Shown: positions 8,176-16,474 of the stretch, piece by piece
Numbering within the stretch: the stretch's first letter is position 1
Layout: each line of letters opens with the position of its first letter
NCBI GenBank assembly: GCA_963705835.1
Contig: CAVPLC010000037.1
Coordinates: forward strand, 115,129-179,128
DNA from: Palsa-504 sp963705835
Lineage (GTDB): Bacteria; Actinomycetota; Actinomycetes; Streptosporangiales; Streptosporangiaceae
Reading direction: 5' to 3'
DNA length: 64,000 nt
Translations under genes and position numbers: made by a program
Notes under the pieces: generated by a model
The model's database searches: none
Told to the model about the DNA's origin: nothing
What the model saw: only the letters and a program-made list of their open reading frames with translations

Positions 8176-9465
8176 ATGGATACCGAACCAACCCCTGGTG
8201 TCCGGCGCACCGTCCTGCCCGGCGGGCTGAGGATCATTACCGAGTTCCTGCCCGCCGTGCGTTCGGTGGCGCTGGGCATCTGGGTCGGCGTCGGCTCCCG
8301 CGACGAGGACCAGGCGCACGCGGGCGCCACGCACTACCTCGAGCACCTGCTGTTCAAGGGCACCAGCCGGCGCACGGCGCTGGAGATCTCCTCGGAGATG
8401 GACGCGGCCGGCGGCGAGATGAACGCGTTCACCGCGAAGGAGTACACGTGCTACTACGCGCGGGTGCTCGACGCGGACCTGCCGCTGGCCGTGGACATCC
8501 TGTCGGACATGGTGACCGGTTCGCTGATCGCCCCGAAGGACGTGGACGCCGAGCGCAACGTGGTCCTCGAAGAGATCGCGATGAACGAGGACGACCCCTC
8601 CGACACCGTGCACGAGGCGTTCACCGCCAAGCTGTTCGGTGACACCCCGCTCGGCCGGCCGATCCTGGGCACCACGGACTCGATCAACGCGATCACCCGG
8701 GCCCAGATCTTCGAGCACTACCAGGCCCGGTACACCCCGGAGCACCTGGTGGTGGCCGCCGCGGGCAACCTGGACCACGACACCGTGGTCGAGCTGGTCC
8801 GCCAGGCCTTCGGCCCGGCCCTGGACCGGGCGGCCGAGCCCGCGGCGCCCCGGCTGAACGGCAGCCACGCCGGCTTCGGCGCCGCGGCCGGCGTCGGCAC
8901 CGCCCTGATCTCCCGCGGCATCGAGCAGGCCAACCTGGTGCTCGGCTGTGAGGCCCTGGCCAGGACCGATAACCGCAGGTTCGCGCTCGGCGTGCTGAAC
9001 GCGGCGTTCGGCGGCGGCATGTCCTCCCGGCTGTTCCAGGAGGTCCGCGAGAAGCGCGGCCTGGCCTACTCGGTGTACAGCTTCTCCGCGCAGCACGCCG
9101 ACACCGGCATGTGGGGCATCTACGTCGGCTGCCTGCCCGCCAAGGCCGACGAGGTGCTCGCCATCTGCGCCGAGGAGATCACCAGGGTCATCGACGGCGG
9201 CCTGACCGACGCCGAACTGGCCCGCGGCAAGGGCCAGGTACGCGGCTCGATCGTGCTGGGCCTGGAGGACCCGTCCTCGCGGATGAGCCGCCTGGGCAAG
9301 TCCGAGCTGGTCTACCCCAGGCTGGAGCCGGTCGACGAGGTACTCACCGCGATCGACGCGGTCACCCACGACGACATCCGCGAGGTGGCCGGCGAGATCC
9401 TGGCCCGCCCCAAGGCCCTGGCCGTCGTCGGCCCCTTCGACGACCCCTCCGCCTTCCAGCCCTGA
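8176..9465 (+). CDS. M16 family zinc metalloprotease (mitochondrial-processing-peptidase-like)
   Basis: A 429-residue M16B peptidase. The inverted zinc motif is HYLEH (His53, Glu56, His57), followed by the downstream zinc Glu in the helix ERNVVLEEIAMNEDDPSD. The C-terminal half carries the second M16 fold with the substrate-binding pattern FGGGMSSRLFQEVREKRGLA. The ATG at 8176 directly follows the TAG of pnp (8173-8175), implying translational coupling. This pnp - M16 - dapB order is widespread in actinobacteria. Its natural substrate is unknown. Confidence 0.93.
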   Translation: MDTEPTPGVRRTVLPGGLRIITEFLPAVRSVALGIWVGVGSRDEDQAHAGATHYLEHLLFKGTSRRTALEISSEMDAAGGEMNAFTAKEYTCYYARVLDADLPLAVDILSDMVTGSLIAPKDVDAERNVVLEEIAMNEDDPSDTVHEAFTAKLFGDTPLGRPILGTTDSINAITRAQIFEHYQARYTPEHLVVAAAGNLDHDTVVELVRQAFGPALDRAAEPAAPRLNGSHAGFGAAAGVGTALISRGIEQANLVLGCEALARTDNRRFALGVLNAAFGGGMSSRLFQEVREKRGLAYSVYSFSAQHADTGMWGIYVGCLPAKADEVLAICAEEITRVIDGGLTDAELARGKGQVRGSIVLGLEDPSSRMSRLGKSELVYPRLEPVDEVLTAIDAVTHDDIREVAGEILARPKALAVVGPFDDPSAFQP

Positions 9466-9576
9466 CCGCAGTCCACAACCATCGGGCCGTGTGGCCCACA
9501 GGGCCCGATAGACGGGCCCGGGGGCACACGAGGCCCACGCAACGAGCTTTCTGTCCACAGTCAGCGGGAGGCAGCG

Positions 9577-10320
9577 ATGACTAAGGTCGGCGTGCTGGGA
9601 GCCCGGGGGCGGATGGGGCGTGAGGTGATCAAGGCCGTCGCCGAGGCCGAGGACCTCGAGGTCGGGGCCGAGGTCGACCTGGGTGACAGCCTCGACGCGC
9701 TGACCGGATGCGACGTGGTGGTCGACTTCACCAACCCCGGCGCGGTCATGGACAACCTGCGCTGGTGCGTCGAGCACGGCCTGGACGTCGTGGTCGGCAC
9801 GTCGGGCTTCGGCGAGGAGCGGCTGGACCAGGTGCAGGGCTGGCTCGCCGCCCGCCCGCACGTGCGCGTCCTCATCGTGCCGAACTTCTCCGTCGGCGCC
9901 GTCCTGATGATGCGCTTCGCCGCCCAGGCCGCGCGGTTCTTCGACTCCGCCGAGGTCATCGAGCTGCACCACGCCAACAAGGCGGACGCCCCGTCCGGCA
10001 CGGCGCTGCGCACCGCGGCCATGATCGGCGCGGCGCGCACCCAGGCGGGCCTCGGCGCGCCCCCGGACGCGACCGCCGAAGCGCTGCCCGGCGCCCGCGG
10101 CGCCACCGTCGACGACGTGCACGTGCACTCGGTCCGGGTCGCGGGCCTGGTGGCGCACCAGGAGGTGCTGTTCGGCGGCCACGGCGAGACGCTGACCATC
10201 CGGCACGACTCGCTGGACCGCGCCTCGTTCATGCCCGGCGTCCTGCTCGCCGCCCAACGCCTCAAGACCCTCCCCGAAGGCCTCACCGTGGGTCTGGAGA
10301 GCCTGCTCGGGCTGGAGTGA
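9577..10320 (+). CDS. dapB: 4-hydroxy-tetrahydrodipicolinate reductase
   Basis: A 247-residue NAD(P)H-dependent reductase making tetrahydrodipicolinate in the diaminopimelate/lysine pathway. The Rossmann motif is GARGRMG (residues 8-14), and the catalytic signature ELHHANKADAPSGTA (about residues 128-142) contains the active-site His and Lys. GVLLAAQRLKTLPEGLTVGL is the normal C-terminus. GGGAGG sits just before the ATG at 9577. A 111-base gap follows the protease gene and has no ORF of note. Confidence 0.96.
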   Translation: MTKVGVLGARGRMGREVIKAVAEAEDLEVGAEVDLGDSLDALTGCDVVVDFTNPGAVMDNLRWCVEHGLDVVVGTSGFGEERLDQVQGWLAARPHVRVLIVPNFSVGAVLMMRFAAQAARFFDSAEVIELHHANKADAPSGTALRTAAMIGAARTQAGLGAPPDATAEALPGARGATVDDVHVHSVRVAGLVAHQEVLFGGHGETLTIRHDSLDRASFMPGVLLAAQRLKTLPEGLTVGLESLLGLE

Positions 10321-10388
10321 CCCAGCTCCGTTCGGATAAATAAGGACCGAAACCGGAGCGGCCGGAAGCATGGGTTACGGTCGGAAAC

Positions 10389-10607
10389 ATGTGCCGCAGC
10401 ATCAAGACCCTTCGCCCGCCGTACGCCGAGCAGGTCACCGACGAGGACATCCGCGCCGCCGCCTTGCAGTACGTGAGGAAGATCAGCGGCTTCCGCGTGC
10501 CCGCCGGGCACAACGCCGAGGCGTTCGGCCACGCGGTGGACGCCGTGGCCGCCGCCACCGCGACCCTCCTTGACCACCTGGAAGTCCGCTCGTCCCGCGC
10601 ATCGTGA
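10389..10607 (+). CDS. DUF2277 family protein
   Basis: A 72-residue protein with the DUF2277 pattern: MCRSIKTLRPP at the start, then VTDEDIRAAALQYVRKISGF and a C-terminal amphipathic helix (FGHAVDAVAAATATLLDHLE). The start MC(R/K) is a hallmark of this small family, whose function is unknown. It sits between dapB and the YccF gene on the same strand. Confidence 0.85.
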   Translation: MCRSIKTLRPPYAEQVTDEDIRAAALQYVRKISGFRVPAGHNAEAFGHAVDAVAAATATLLDHLEVRSSRAS

Positions 10608-10632
10608 CCGGCGCCCGGGGTAGGAGGCAGCC

Positions 10633-11013
10633 ATGAGGCTGATCCTCAACGTGATCTGGCTGGTCCTGTGCGGCTGGTGGATGGCCATCGCCTACGCGCT
10701 GGCCGGCCTGATCTGCTTCGCGCTGATCATCACGATCCCGTTCGGGATCGCCGCGTTCCGGATCGGCGGGTACGTGCTGTGGCCGTTCGGGCGGCAGATC
10801 GAGCCGCGGCCGGACGCCGGGATCGGGTCGGCGATCGGCGACATCATCTGGATCGTGCTCATCGGGTGGTGGCTCGCGCTCGGTCACCTCGTCAGCGGCG
10901 TCGCGCTGTGCCTGACGATCATCGGCATCCCGCTCGGCCTGGCCAACTTCAAGATCATCCCGATTTCGCTCATGCCGCTCGGCGTGCGCATCTCCCCGGG
11001 CCGGTCCTTCTAA
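10633..11013 (+). CDS. YccF domain-containing membrane protein
   Basis: A 126-residue integral membrane protein with two tandem halves. Each is made of a Trp-rich membrane helix (NVIWLVLCGWWMAI; DIIWIVLIGWWLALGH) and a hydrophobic helix ending in a Gly-Ile-Pro turn (LIITIPFGIAAFRIGG; LTIIGIPLGLANFKI). This internal repeat is the YccF domain; the function is unknown. GTAGGAGGC precedes the ATG at 10633. It is 25 bases downstream of the DUF2277 gene. Confidence 0.9.
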   Translation: MRLILNVIWLVLCGWWMAIAYALAGLICFALIITIPFGIAAFRIGGYVLWPFGRQIEPRPDAGIGSAIGDIIWIVLIGWWLALGHLVSGVALCLTIIGIPLGLANFKIIPISLMPLGVRISPGRSF

Positions 11014-11029
11014 GCACGCCAAGCACGCA

Positions 11030-11308
11030 CTACGGATCCCCTGAGCTCACCGGGCCGCCGCCGCGGTCCGGCGGTGCCTCGTCGTCACCCAGCTTGCCCG
11101 CCCAGTGCCGGCTGTCCAGCATGCTCAGCCAGGGGATATGCCGGATCTCGAGCACGAACACGCACAGCGCGGTGGCCGCCAGCGCGATCAGCAACCGGCC
11201 CTGGCCCGCCGCCGCGCCCCGCAAGGCCCGCTCGAAGCCGAGCGCGTAGGTCAGCCCGGCCGCGGCCGCGAGATGCGCGGCGTCCGCGCCGGACAGGGCC
11301 AGGCTCAC
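11030..11308 (-). CDS. Short MgtC/SapB-like membrane protein, centre apparently missing
   Basis: A 92-residue protein starting at a GTG whose GTGA overlaps the stop of the NUDIX gene, a classic coupled arrangement. The first half (LAAAAGLTYALGFERALRGA) resembles the first helix and following basic loop of MgtC/SapB proteins. The second half (ALAATALCVFVLEIRHIPWL) resembles their last membrane helix. Full MgtC proteins have about 140-240 residues, with further helices between. It may be a deletion derivative or a naturally minimal variant. The family call is tentative; the coding call is stronger. Confidence 0.6.
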   Translation of the reverse strand: MSLALSGADAAHLAAAAGLTYALGFERALRGAAAGQGRLLIALAATALCVFVLEIRHIPWLSMLDSRHWAGKLGDDEAPPDRGGGPVSSGDP

Positions 11309-11793
11309 GGCGGGCCCGTGGACTGCCACAGGTACGCCGGCGCGCCCGCCGTCCGGCCGCGCAGGCCGGCCGACACCCGCGCGGACAGGAACGGCGGCAG
11401 GTAGCCGTCCAGGTCGCCGGGATCGACGAACCGGTAGTCGTCGAGTTCCTCGGGCTGCAGCCGGATCGGGACGTCGTCCTCCAGCACGCCCCCGTCGAAG
11501 ACGAAGTGCACGATCGGCTTGGGCCGGTCGCCCTCGGGCGGCGCCCACTGGATGACCAGCAGCGGGCCCGGGTCCCGGCCGATGCCGGTCTCCTCCTCCA
11601 CCTCGCGCCGGCAGCCCACGTGCGGCGGCTCCCCGTGCTCCAGGATGCCGCCGGGCAGCGTCCAGTGGTCCCGGTAGTTCGGCTTGACCAGCAGGACCTG
11701 GCCGGCCCGGTTGGTGAACAGCGCGGCCGCGGAGCCGAACATGGTGGGCAGCTGGGCGTACCACTCGGTGTCGGTCTGGAAGGGCACGGACAC
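11305..11793 (-). CDS. NUDIX hydrolase
   Basis: A 162-residue nucleoside-diphosphate-linked hydrolase with a complete Nudix box, G-x5-E-x7-REVEEETGI, within GGILEHGEPPHVGCRREVEE. The GTG at 11793 (MSVPFQTDTEW) is chosen as start; the open frame continues to 11871, but that extension runs across the divergent neighbour's start codon and has no family similarity. The substrate is not predictable. It is coupled to the MgtC-like gene downstream by a four-base overlap. Confidence 0.87.
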   Translation of the reverse strand: MSVPFQTDTEWYAQLPTMFGSAAALFTNRAGQVLLVKPNYRDHWTLPGGILEHGEPPHVGCRREVEEETGIGRDPGPLLVIQWAPPEGDRPKPIVHFVFDGGVLEDDVPIRLQPEELDDYRFVDPGDLDGYLPPFLSARVSAGLRGRTAGAPAYLWQSTGPP

Positions 11794-11826
11794 GACCTTA
11801 TCGGGGCCGGCACGCGGGACGAGCGC

Positions 11827-11838
11827 GGTACCGGTACC
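11827..11838. promoter_or_regulatory. Perfect palindrome GGTACCGGTACC between divergent genes
   Basis: A 12-base perfect palindrome lies in the 53-base gap between the NUDIX start (11793, minus) and the DUF397-like start (11847, plus), eight bases before that ATG. Its position fits a shared operator, but no regulator is known. Confidence 0.35.
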
Positions 11839-11846
11839 CTGAGCGC

Positions 11847-12083
11847 ATGCACACACTGGGTGACGACGCACCGGATGCCGAGGAGAGCCGGGTCGAGGTG
11901 TACGTCACCACCGACACCTCGGCCGCCCCGCACAAGGCCGACGAGGCCAAGCTGTACGTGATGTACGACGCGGCCAAGCCCGACGGCGACAAGCTGTACT
12001 TCACCGAGGCCGAATGGGAGGCGTTCGTGCTCGGGGTCAAGGACGGCGAGTTCGACCTGGACGAGTCGGGCAACCTCCCGTAA
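11847..12083 (+). CDS. Small acidic protein with a DUF397-like C-terminus
   Basis: A 78-residue, very acidic protein whose end, LYFTEAEWEAFVLGVKDGEF, closely follows the C-terminal signature of DUF397 proteins (F-x-x-x-E-W-x-A-F-x-x-G-V-K-D-G-E-F). DUF397 proteins often pair with XRE-type HTH regulators in actinomycetes; no such partner is adjacent here. The N-terminal half (SRVEVYVTTDTSAAPHKADE) departs from the usual DUF397 start. The ATG at 11847 is the only sensible start. Confidence 0.75.
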   Translation: MHTLGDDAPDAEESRVEVYVTTDTSAAPHKADEAKLYVMYDAAKPDGDKLYFTEAEWEAFVLGVKDGEFDLDESGNLP

Positions 12084-12089
12084 CAGCGC

Positions 12090-12833
12090 CTAGGCCGTCC
12101 CGCCCTTGTTCTGGTTCGAGGTCGTCGGGATACCGGTCGGCCTCGCGCCGGTCATGACCGCGGCGAAGTCGGCCACCAGATGCGGCGCGGCCGAGGCCGC
12201 CGGCCCGGCCAGCATCGTGGACTGCGCGATGCTGCCGACGATGACGCTGACCCGCCTGCACCCGCTGGCGTCGTAGGTGTACCTGGCCAGCACCCGGTTG
12301 CCGTCGTAGAACACGCCGGTGTAATCGGTCCCGAAGTCGGCCGGGCAGCTCATCACCGCCGGCGGGACGTCGGGGTGGGTAACGGCGTCGCACAAGTCCC
12401 GGAACAGCGCGCGCACCTGCGCCGGCTTGCGGTCGGTGGCCATGAGCGTGCCGCCGTCGACCGGCACCTCCAGGCGCGTGAGCCGGGTGACGCTGACCGA
12501 GGTGGCCTGGTCCACGCTCGCGCATCCCACCAGGTCCGCCGGGGCGCCAGTCGCCGGGCCGACCGAGGCCGAAGCCGAGGACGCCGAAGCCGAGGACGCC
12601 GAAGCCGAGGCCCCCGCCGCCGCGCCGCCGGCCGCGCTCGAGGCCGAAGCCGAGGACGCCGAGCCCGCCGGAGCAGAGGCGGCCCCGCCCGAGGCCACCA
12701 CCGAGCCGCACCCGGCCGTCAGCGCGCCCGCCGCGCACACCAGAACCCACCCGGCCGCCACCACGAGCCCGCGACGCACCTGTCCATGAGACATCATGCC
12801 GATTCGACGCGCCGAGGGCGTCTTCCGTTCCAT
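12090..12833 (-). CDS. Putative secreted lipoprotein with Ser/Ala-rich linker
   Basis: A 247-residue protein with a lipoprotein signal: a basic start, the hydrophobic core GLVVAAGWVLVCAAGALTAG, and the lipobox LTAGC. The mature N-terminus is a long Ser/Ala linker (about residues 45-95) encoded by tandem repeats. After it comes a folded domain with four cysteines (VGCASVDQATS, FRDLCDAVTH, VMSCPADFG, YDASGCRRVS), probably two disulfides outside the cell. No family is recognised. Two further ATGs (residues 13 and 14) are alternative starts close to the hydrophobic core. It is convergent with the DUF397-like gene. Confidence 0.75.
   Translation of the reverse strand: MERKTPSARRIGMMSHGQVRRGLVVAAGWVLVCAAGALTAGCGSVVASGGAASAPAGSASSASASSAAGGAAAGASASASSASASSASASVGPATGAPADLVGCASVDQATSVSVTRLTRLEVPVDGGTLMATDRKPAQVRALFRDLCDAVTHPDVPPAVMSCPADFGTDYTGVFYDGNRVLARYTYDASGCRRVSVIVGSIAQSTMLAGPAASAAPHLVADFAAVMTGARPTGIPTTSNQNKGGTA
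12566..12616 (-). repeat. 15-base tandem repeat in the lipoprotein linker
   Basis: The unit GACGCCGAAGCCGAG (plus strand) occurs three times with edges blurred, and a further copy lies near 12640-12665. On the coding strand it encodes Ser-Ala-Ser-rich units. Frame is preserved. Confidence 0.8.
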
Positions 12834-12851
12834 CGCGCCTCCAGGTGTATC

Positions 12852-13406
12852 TCAGAGCACGCCCGCCGCAATGGCGGCGCCCACCGCGATGAGCAGCGCG
12901 CTCGCCACCAGCTCACTCCGGCCACCCGCCACGGCCCCGATCTTGGCGCCCAGCTCGAGCCCGGCCAGCGACATGAGCACGCTCACCGCGCCGAACACCG
13001 CCGCGGCCACCGCCAGCCCGGTGTGGTAGGCACCGAGGGCGAAGCCGGCCGCGAGGTTGTCCACGCTCAGCGCCAGCCCGCTAGCCGCGATCCGCCCTGT
13101 CCGCCAGGACCGTTCCGGAGCACCGGAGATCGGTTCCACGGTAGCGCCCCGCCTGGCCAGGAGCAGGCTGATCGCGCCGACCGCGATCAGGATCCCGCCG
13201 CCCAGCCAGCGCGCCGCCGCGCCCAGGTTCGCCGCCAGGCCGTGCCCAAGGACGAGCCCGAGCACCGGCATGCCCGCCTCGAACAGCCCGAACACCACCG
13301 CGATCCGCACCCGCAAGCCGCCGCGCACCCCGCTGACGCCGATGCCGATGGCCGCCGCGAAGTTGGACAGCCCGAGCGCGACGGCCAGGAGCAGCAGGGC
13401 GAGCAC
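12852..13406 (-). CDS. MntP-like manganese efflux pump (DUF204 family)
   Basis: A 184-residue, six-helix membrane protein with the MntP internal duplication: LLLAVALGLSNFAAAIGIGV in the first half and ASGLALSVDNLAAGFALG in the second. In characterised MntP the first motif carries a conserved Asp (S-x-D-A); here it is Asn (LSNF), while the second Asp is kept. This variant may alter ion specificity. The GTG at 13406 starts directly at the first helix. It lies downstream of ogt on the same strand. Confidence 0.78.
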   Translation of the reverse strand: MLALLLLAVALGLSNFAAAIGIGVSGVRGGLRVRIAVVFGLFEAGMPVLGLVLGHGLAANLGAAARWLGGGILIAVGAISLLLARRGATVEPISGAPERSWRTGRIAASGLALSVDNLAAGFALGAYHTGLAVAAAVFGAVSVLMSLAGLELGAKIGAVAGGRSELVASALLIAVGAAIAAGVL

Positions 13407-13428
13407 GCGCCCAAACTACCCGCAGCGA

Positions 13429-13962
13429 TCAGAACAGCGTGGTCGGACCAGCGCCCTCCAGCCGCAGCAGCAGCTCCTTGCGCTCCAGGCCGCCGCCGTA
13501 CCCGGTCAGGCTGCCGTCACTGCCGATCACCCGGTGACACGGCACGATGACCGAGATCGGGTTGGCCCCGTTGGCCAGGCCGACGGCGCGCGACGCGACG
13601 AGCCGCTTGCCCAGCGCGCGGGCGATGTCGCCGTAGCTGACCGTGGTCCCGTACGGGATCTTGGTCAGCTCGGCCCACACCGCGAGCTGGAACGCGGTCC
13701 CGCTCGGCGCGAGCGGCACGGTGAACTCCTTGAGGTCGCCCGCGAAGTAGGCCTCGAGCTGCGCCGCGACCTCACCGAACGCCTCCGGGCGAGGCGTCAG
13801 CCCGTCGCCGAAACCACGGTCCGAGTGCCGGTCCGCGTCGATCATCCACAGTCCGGTCAGCGCGTGCCCGTCGCCGAGCAGCAGCAGCCTGCCGATGGGG
13901 GAGTCGACGACGTGGGAAAGGCGCGGGGCGCGCAGGTCGGGCGCCACGAACGGGCTGGTCAT
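13429..13962 (-). CDS. ogt: Methylated-DNA--[protein]-cysteine S-methyltransferase
   Basis: A 177-residue suicide repair protein removing methyl groups from O6-methylguanine. The acceptor is Cys142 in PCHRVIGSDG, followed by the Gly-rich YGGGLERK segment; the helix-turn-helix lies around YGTTVSYGDIARALGK. The ATG at 13962 overlaps the stop of the Ada-AlkA gene (ATGA, 13959-13962), so translation is coupled within an adaptive alkylation-repair operon. The frame stays open upstream to 14022, but that part is inside the neighbour and has no family match. Confidence 0.93.
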   Translation of the reverse strand: MTSPFVAPDLRAPRLSHVVDSPIGRLLLLGDGHALTGLWMIDADRHSDRGFGDGLTPRPEAFGEVAAQLEAYFAGDLKEFTVPLAPSGTAFQLAVWAELTKIPYGTTVSYGDIARALGKRLVASRAVGLANGANPISVIVPCHRVIGSDGSLTGYGGGLERKELLLRLEGAGPTTLF

Positions 13963-15560
13963 GACGGATCCTCTTTCTCTTCCAGGTAGGCCCACAGGTG
14001 CTGCACGGCGTAGGACCGCCACGGCCGCCAGCCTTCGGCCAGCTCCGCCGCGACCCGAACAGCCCGAACAGCCCGCGAGGCCCGGGCCCGCGAACCGGCG
14101 GGCACCGCGCCCAGCCGCACGAGCGCGTCGAGCACGCCCACGTCAGACGGCAGGAACGCGTCGGGGTCGGACAGCGCGCGCATCCGGATGTAGGAGGCGG
14201 TCCAAGGCCCGATGCCGGGCAGCGCGAGGAGCTGCGCCTGCGCCCGGTCCCGTTCGGCGCCGGGATCCAGCGACAGCTCGCCGGACGCGAGCGCGGTGGC
14301 CAGCCCGGTCAGCGCGGCCGCGCGGGACCGCGGCATCGGCAGGCCGGCCGGATCGGCGCCGGCCAGCGTCTCCGTGGTGGGGAAGCAGTGGGTCAGCGCC
14401 CCCTCCGGCCGCTCGAGCGGCTTGCCGTACGCGGCCACCAGCCGTTCCCCGAGGCGCCGGGCCGAAGCCACCGACACCTGCTGGCCGAGCACGGCCCGCA
14501 GCGCGAGCTCGTCGCCGTCCACGTGACCGGGCACCCGCCGCCCCGGGCACGCCGCGGCCAGCGGCCCGAGCACCGGCCCGGAGGCGGCGAGGTACCCGGT
14601 GACCGCCTCGGGGTCCGCGTCCAGGTCGAGCAGGCGCCGGCAGCGCTGGACCGCGGCGGTGAGGTCGCGCAGGTCCTCAAGCTGCAGCTCGCAGTCCACG
14701 TAGCCGGGGCCGTCGCCGGCTCCGACGGACATGATCCCGGTCCCGTTCGGCAGCAGCAGGGTCCGCCGGTAGCGGCCGTCGGCCACCGATTCCACGCCGG
14801 GGATGGCCCGGGCGCCCAGGAAGGAGATCATCCGGTCCAGGTCGATCGGCGGCCGGTACGGCAGCCGAAGCCTGATCAGCCCGGGCGCCGCCGGGTCGGA
14901 AAGGTCCGACAGGCCCCCGCCCGGACCGGCGCTCAGGCCCACGGCCGCCCGCCGGGCGGCCTGCCGCCGCGCCCGCGAAACCTGCCCCCGCCGTCCCCGC
15001 GCCTCGCGCAGCTCGGTCGGCGTCACCGCGAACACCTCGCGGATGGTCGCGTTGAACTGCCTGACGCTGGTGAAGCCGGCCGCGAACGCGATCTCCGACA
15101 GCGGCAGCGTCGTCGTCTCGGTCAGCACCCGGGCCGTCTGGGCCCGCTGCGCGCGGGCGATGGCCAGCGGCCCCGCGCCGAGCTCGGCGCTGACCAGGCG
15201 TCGCACCTGCCGCTGCTCGTAGCCGAGCCGGGCGGCCAGGCCCTCGACGCCGTCGCGGTCGACCACGCCGTCGGCGATGAGCCGCATCGCGCGCCCCACC
15301 ACGTCGGCCCTGATGTTCCACTCCGGCGAGCCGGGGGAGGCGTCCGGGCGGCACCGCTTGCAGGCCCGGAAGCCCGCGTCCTGGGCCGCGGCCGCGCTGC
15401 GGTAGAACCGCATGTGCGCGCGCTTGGGCGTGATCGCCGGGCACGACGGGCGGCAGTAGATGCCCGTCGAGGTCACCGCGATGAAGAACACGCCGTCGAA
15501 GCGCGGGTCCTTGCTGACCGCGGCCTGGTACCGCCGTTCGTCGTCGGTAGCCGTGGTCAT
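13959..15560 (-). CDS. Ada-type regulator fused to AlkA (3-methyladenine DNA glycosylase II)
   Basis: A three-part fusion of 533 residues. The N-terminal Ada metal domain has the four zinc cysteines (Cys36 and Cys40 in GIYCRPSCPA, Cys67 and Cys70 in FRACKRCRPD), one of which accepts methyl groups from phosphotriesters. An AraC-type HTH follows (about 80-185, with LPLSEIAFAAGFTSVRQFNA). The C-terminal AlkA has the helix-hairpin-helix LLALPGIGPWTASYIRMRAL and the catalytic Asp region PDAFLPSDVGVLD. The same architecture occurs in other actinobacteria. It senses alkylation, activates its operon and excises alkyl bases. An upstream GTG (15584) is an alternative start. Confidence 0.92.
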   Translation of the reverse strand: MTTATDDERRYQAAVSKDPRFDGVFFIAVTSTGIYCRPSCPAITPKRAHMRFYRSAAAAQDAGFRACKRCRPDASPGSPEWNIRADVVGRAMRLIADGVVDRDGVEGLAARLGYEQRQVRRLVSAELGAGPLAIARAQRAQTARVLTETTTLPLSEIAFAAGFTSVRQFNATIREVFAVTPTELREARGRRGQVSRARRQAARRAAVGLSAGPGGGLSDLSDPAAPGLIRLRLPYRPPIDLDRMISFLGARAIPGVESVADGRYRRTLLLPNGTGIMSVGAGDGPGYVDCELQLEDLRDLTAAVQRCRRLLDLDADPEAVTGYLAASGPVLGPLAAACPGRRVPGHVDGDELALRAVLGQQVSVASARRLGERLVAAYGKPLERPEGALTHCFPTTETLAGADPAGLPMPRSRAAALTGLATALASGELSLDPGAERDRAQAQLLALPGIGPWTASYIRMRALSDPDAFLPSDVGVLDALVRLGAVPAGSRARASRAVRAVRVAAELAEGWRPWRSYAVQHLWAYLEEKEDPS

Positions 15561-15682
15561 CGCGAGAATGTTCACGCTCCCCACAATGCCAGCCCCCGGA
15601 CCATACTACTGGCGGAAATCGGACATCCACCCCCGCCCGGTAGGCTCGTGCCGGTAACAGCGCCGGCCCGACAGGAGCGGTC

Positions 15683-16450
15683 ATGCACGCCGAGATCAAG
15701 GGCACCACCATGCCGATACTCGAGGTCACCCTGGACCAGGGCGAGCAGGTGGTCTCCACTCACGGCGAGTTGTCCTGGATGACCCCGAACATCCAGTTGT
15801 CCCAGCACGCGGGCGGTGGCGGTTCTGGGGTCCCCGGCGGCGGCCTCATGCAGGGCCTGAAGCGGGTCCTCGGCGGCGGCGGGCTGTTCCTCACCCACTA
15901 CGAGGCGGTGGCCGGCAGCGGCATGGTGACGTTCGCGGCCAAGGTGCCCGGCCACATCATGCCGGTCGACATCGCGCCGGGCCAGGGATTCTTCGTGCAC
16001 CGGCACGGCTGGCTGTGCGGCACGCCCGGCATCACGCCGAGCATCGGGCTGCAGCAGAGCTTCCGCGGCGGCCTGTGGGGCGGCGACGGGTTCGTCCTGC
16101 AGAAGCTCGAAGGCCAGGGCCGCGCCTGGATCGAGCTGTCCGGCGAGCTGGTGCACTACACCCTGGGCCCGGGCCAGACGCTGATGGTGCACCCGGGGCA
16201 CGTGGGGATGTTCGAGGGCAGCGTGCAGTTCACCATCACCCGGGTGCCGGGCATCGCGAACATCGCATTCGGCGGCGACGGCTTCCACCTGGTCGCGCTG
16301 ACCGGCCCGGGCCAGATCTGGCTGCAGTCGATGCCGCTGCCGATCCTGGCCCACGCGCTCGATCCCTACCTGGCCCGGCAAGCCGCTCCGCAGGCCGCCG
16401 AGGCCGGCGCCGTCGGGGGTATCATCGGCGACATCATGCGCGGACAGTAA
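15683..16450 (+). CDS. AIM24 / TIGR00266 family protein
   Basis: A 255-residue beta-rich protein of the AIM24 family (a double-layered beta-prism fold). It shows the patterns LDQGEQVVSTHGELSWMTPN near the start, GHIMPVDIAPGQGFFVHRHG in the middle, and EGSVQFTITRVPGIANIAFG near the end. The Gly-rich segment (HAGGGGSGVPGGGLMQGLKR, about residues 47-66) is normal for the family. Function is unknown. The ATG at 15683 has AGGAG upstream. It is divergent from the repair operon. Confidence 0.88.
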   Translation: MHAEIKGTTMPILEVTLDQGEQVVSTHGELSWMTPNIQLSQHAGGGGSGVPGGGLMQGLKRVLGGGGLFLTHYEAVAGSGMVTFAAKVPGHIMPVDIAPGQGFFVHRHGWLCGTPGITPSIGLQQSFRGGLWGGDGFVLQKLEGQGRAWIELSGELVHYTLGPGQTLMVHPGHVGMFEGSVQFTITRVPGIANIAFGGDGFHLVALTGPGQIWLQSMPLPILAHALDPYLARQAAPQAAEAGAVGGIIGDIMRGQ

Positions 16451-16474
16451 TCGGACGTATCACGAGAGTTTTTC

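Noticed and set aside
5872..10371. A 1499-residue open frame on the minus strand
   Set aside because: It is antisense to pnp, the M16 protease and dapB; its His/Gly/Val/Asp-rich composition is the usual shadow of high-GC coding DNA.
12180..13550. A 456-residue plus-strand frame across the lipoprotein and MntP-like genes
   Set aside because: It crosses two well-supported minus-strand genes and has shadow composition.
13998..15782. A 594-residue plus-strand frame
   Set aside because: Antisense to the Ada-AlkA fusion, whose motifs are unambiguous.
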